This document shows, piece after piece, positions 63,030 to 64,000 of a DNA stretch of 64,000 nt (positions within the stretch are counted from its first letter, which is position 1; every line of letters begins with the position of its first letter). The notes beneath the pieces are model-generated. The model had not been told where the DNA came from. It did not search any database and saw only the letters and a program-made list of their open reading frames with translations. This DNA comes from Paenibacillus azoreducens (GTDB lineage: Bacteria > Bacillota > Bacilli > Paenibacillales > Paenibacillaceae), in assembly GCF_021654775.1 (NCBI RefSeq), contig NZ_AP025343.1, forward strand, positions 6,762,001 to 6,826,000, written 5' to 3'. The translations under genes and the position numbers were made by a program.

Positions 63030-64000
63030 TTATCCATTACTGCTCAAAAAATCAATAATATGCCGCGCAGGCTCCTGCGCTTCCTGTTTCAGCTTATCGA
63101 TGCGCGGTCTGGCGGTTTCCTTCCAAGCCTCGGCCCCTGCCAGCAGACGCGAAATTTCCGCCGCTAGCGCCCCGGGATCGACCATGCTGCTGGTTCCGAC
63201 CGGTATGATATCCAGCCTGTCCAGAAAATGATCGATCTTCGGATCGTAGGAAACGCCGATGAGCGGAACGATCTGATTCGCGGCATAAATCAAGCTGTGC
63301 AGTCGCATGCCGATCACCAGATCGCAGCGTCCTACCTCTGCCAGCATCTGTCGCGGATGAACCGCCTCCCTGCATACCGACACCTTGCATCCTTGCGCGC
63401 TGAGATCGCCAAGATTTTGAATGATTTCTTGCGAAGCCTTTTCATCATCCGGAAAATGAAACGGCAGGAATCTCAAATGCACGGGCTGCTTTTGGCATAC
63501 TTTGCGGAGCCCTTCGGCGATCCCCTGCAGCTCCCTGCGCTCCTTATCCCAATATCGTACGGAAATGCCGATTACAGGCAGTCCGGGTTCGGACGATTCA
63601 TGCATATACGGCGTATTTTCCTCATCAGGAGTAAGGCCCATGACCGGATCGGGTACGACCTGAATACGGCCACTCTGCAGTCCCATGCTTTGCAGCAGCT
63701 CCGCGGACTGGATGTCCCGGACTGAAATATATTCGCATTTTTTGAACGTGTTTTTGATCAAAGGATAGAACAGCTTCCGGTTCACGGGACCGATTCCCTG
63801 GGAATATACAAACACGGGTTTGCGCAGCCACTGCGCCAGCTTGATGACGCCCAGATAATACGGGATGGTCTTCGTGCCGGTGGCATCCTGCAATAAACTG
63901 CCACCGCCGCTGATCAGGCCGCTGCTCTCTTTGAGCGCCTGCTTTACTTCGCCAATTTTCATCCGGTGAACCGCCTGCACGGCGTACGTGGAGGCGGTCC
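63030..64000 (-). CDS. csaB: Polysaccharide pyruvyl transferase CsaB (5' end outside window)
   Basis: CsaB adds pyruvate ketals to the secondary wall polymer; SLH domains bind only the pyruvylated form. The visible 323 codons lack the N terminus: the frame is open to the right edge and family sequence (SGLISGGGSLLQDATGTKTI) begins about 25 codons in. Other motifs are FVYSQGIGPVNRKLFYPLIK, SVRDIQSAELL, RFLPFHFPDDEKAS and VIGMRLHSLIYAANQIVPLI. The GTG at 63980 is internal and not the start. It overlaps the possible ATG of tagA. Confidence 0.94.
   Translation of the reverse strand, partial: TASTYAVQAVHRMKIGEVKQALKESSGLISGGGSLLQDATGTKTIPYYLGVIKLAQWLRKPVFVYSQGIGPVNRKLFYPLIKNTFKKCEYISVRDIQSAELLQSMGLQSGRIQVVPDPVMGLTPDEENTPYMHESSEPGLPVIGISVRYWDKERRELQGIAEGLRKVCQKQPVHLRFLPFHFPDDEKASQEIIQNLGDLSAQGCKVSVCREAVHPRQMLAEVGRCDLVIGMRLHSLIYAANQIVPLIGVSYDPKIDHFLDRLDIIPVGTSSMVDPGALAAEISRLLAGAEAWKETARPRIDKLKQEAQEPARHIIDFLSSNG

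Noticed and set aside
1..64000. rRNA, tRNA, prophage or complete insertion sequence
   Set aside because: No tRNA cloverleaf, rRNA-like block, integrase or transposase frame was seen; all mobile elements found are non-coding.

Overview
The window is a chromosomal segment of a Gram-positive, endospore-forming, motile bacterium, almost certainly Paenibacillus or a close relative. The evidence is an alpha/beta-type small acid-soluble spore protein, ComF competence proteins, DegS/DegU, a Bacillus-type flagellin locus (yvyF-flgM-flgN-flgK-flgL-yviE-fliW-csrA-hag-fliB-flaG-fliD-fliS-fliT), several secreted proteins with S-layer homology (SLH) domains, and a CsaB-type pyruvyl transferase. No rRNA, tRNA or CRISPR array was seen. 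Nearly all genes lie on the minus strand.

Layout. 1-3070: an ECF sigma factor (cut by the window edge), a secreted DUF5643-type protein and a 112-aa unknown protein; all three have the same promoter-like motif at identical spacing. 3100-6000: fabH behind a FapR-type operator, a DUF488 protein, and repeat-rich DNA. 6000-15970: arginine biosynthesis genes transcribed argC-J-B-D-F-G-H from a promoter overlapped by two ARG boxes. 16000-22650: a YitT-type membrane protein, prfB with its programmed +1 frameshift, secA, hpf and a cold-shock gene. 22750-34650: the late flagellar locus with SigD-type promoters and a CsrA-FliW-flagellin control module. 34800-41200: comFC, comFA (with an extremely GC-rich middle), a small membrane protein, degU and degS. 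41260-64000: the cell-surface region, with a phosphodiester glycosidase-type exoprotein, two large SLH proteins, the probable S-layer protein, metK, a spore protein gene, small secreted proteins, and a TagO/WecA-TagA-CsaB cluster.

How it fits together. TagO/WecA, TagA and CsaB probably build and pyruvylate the secondary cell-wall polymer to which the three SLH proteins bind, and SecA exports those proteins. DegS/DegU, SigD/FlgM and CsrA/FliW are the regulators of motility and exoprotein production, and FliB may methylate the flagellin.

The most unusual content is intergenic. I find at least two families of short non-coding inverted-repeat elements with direct evidence of insertion. Family A has ends TATAAGTTGAAC and a TA duplication, and one copy is nested in another. 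Family C has ends GAGGTTGTTCAAAAA/GCAC and 5-bp duplications. Three of these insertions fall exactly in stop codons (argB, degU, an SLH gene) and recreate the stop. Two further dispersed families (B and E) have arms that vary together and keep the hairpin.
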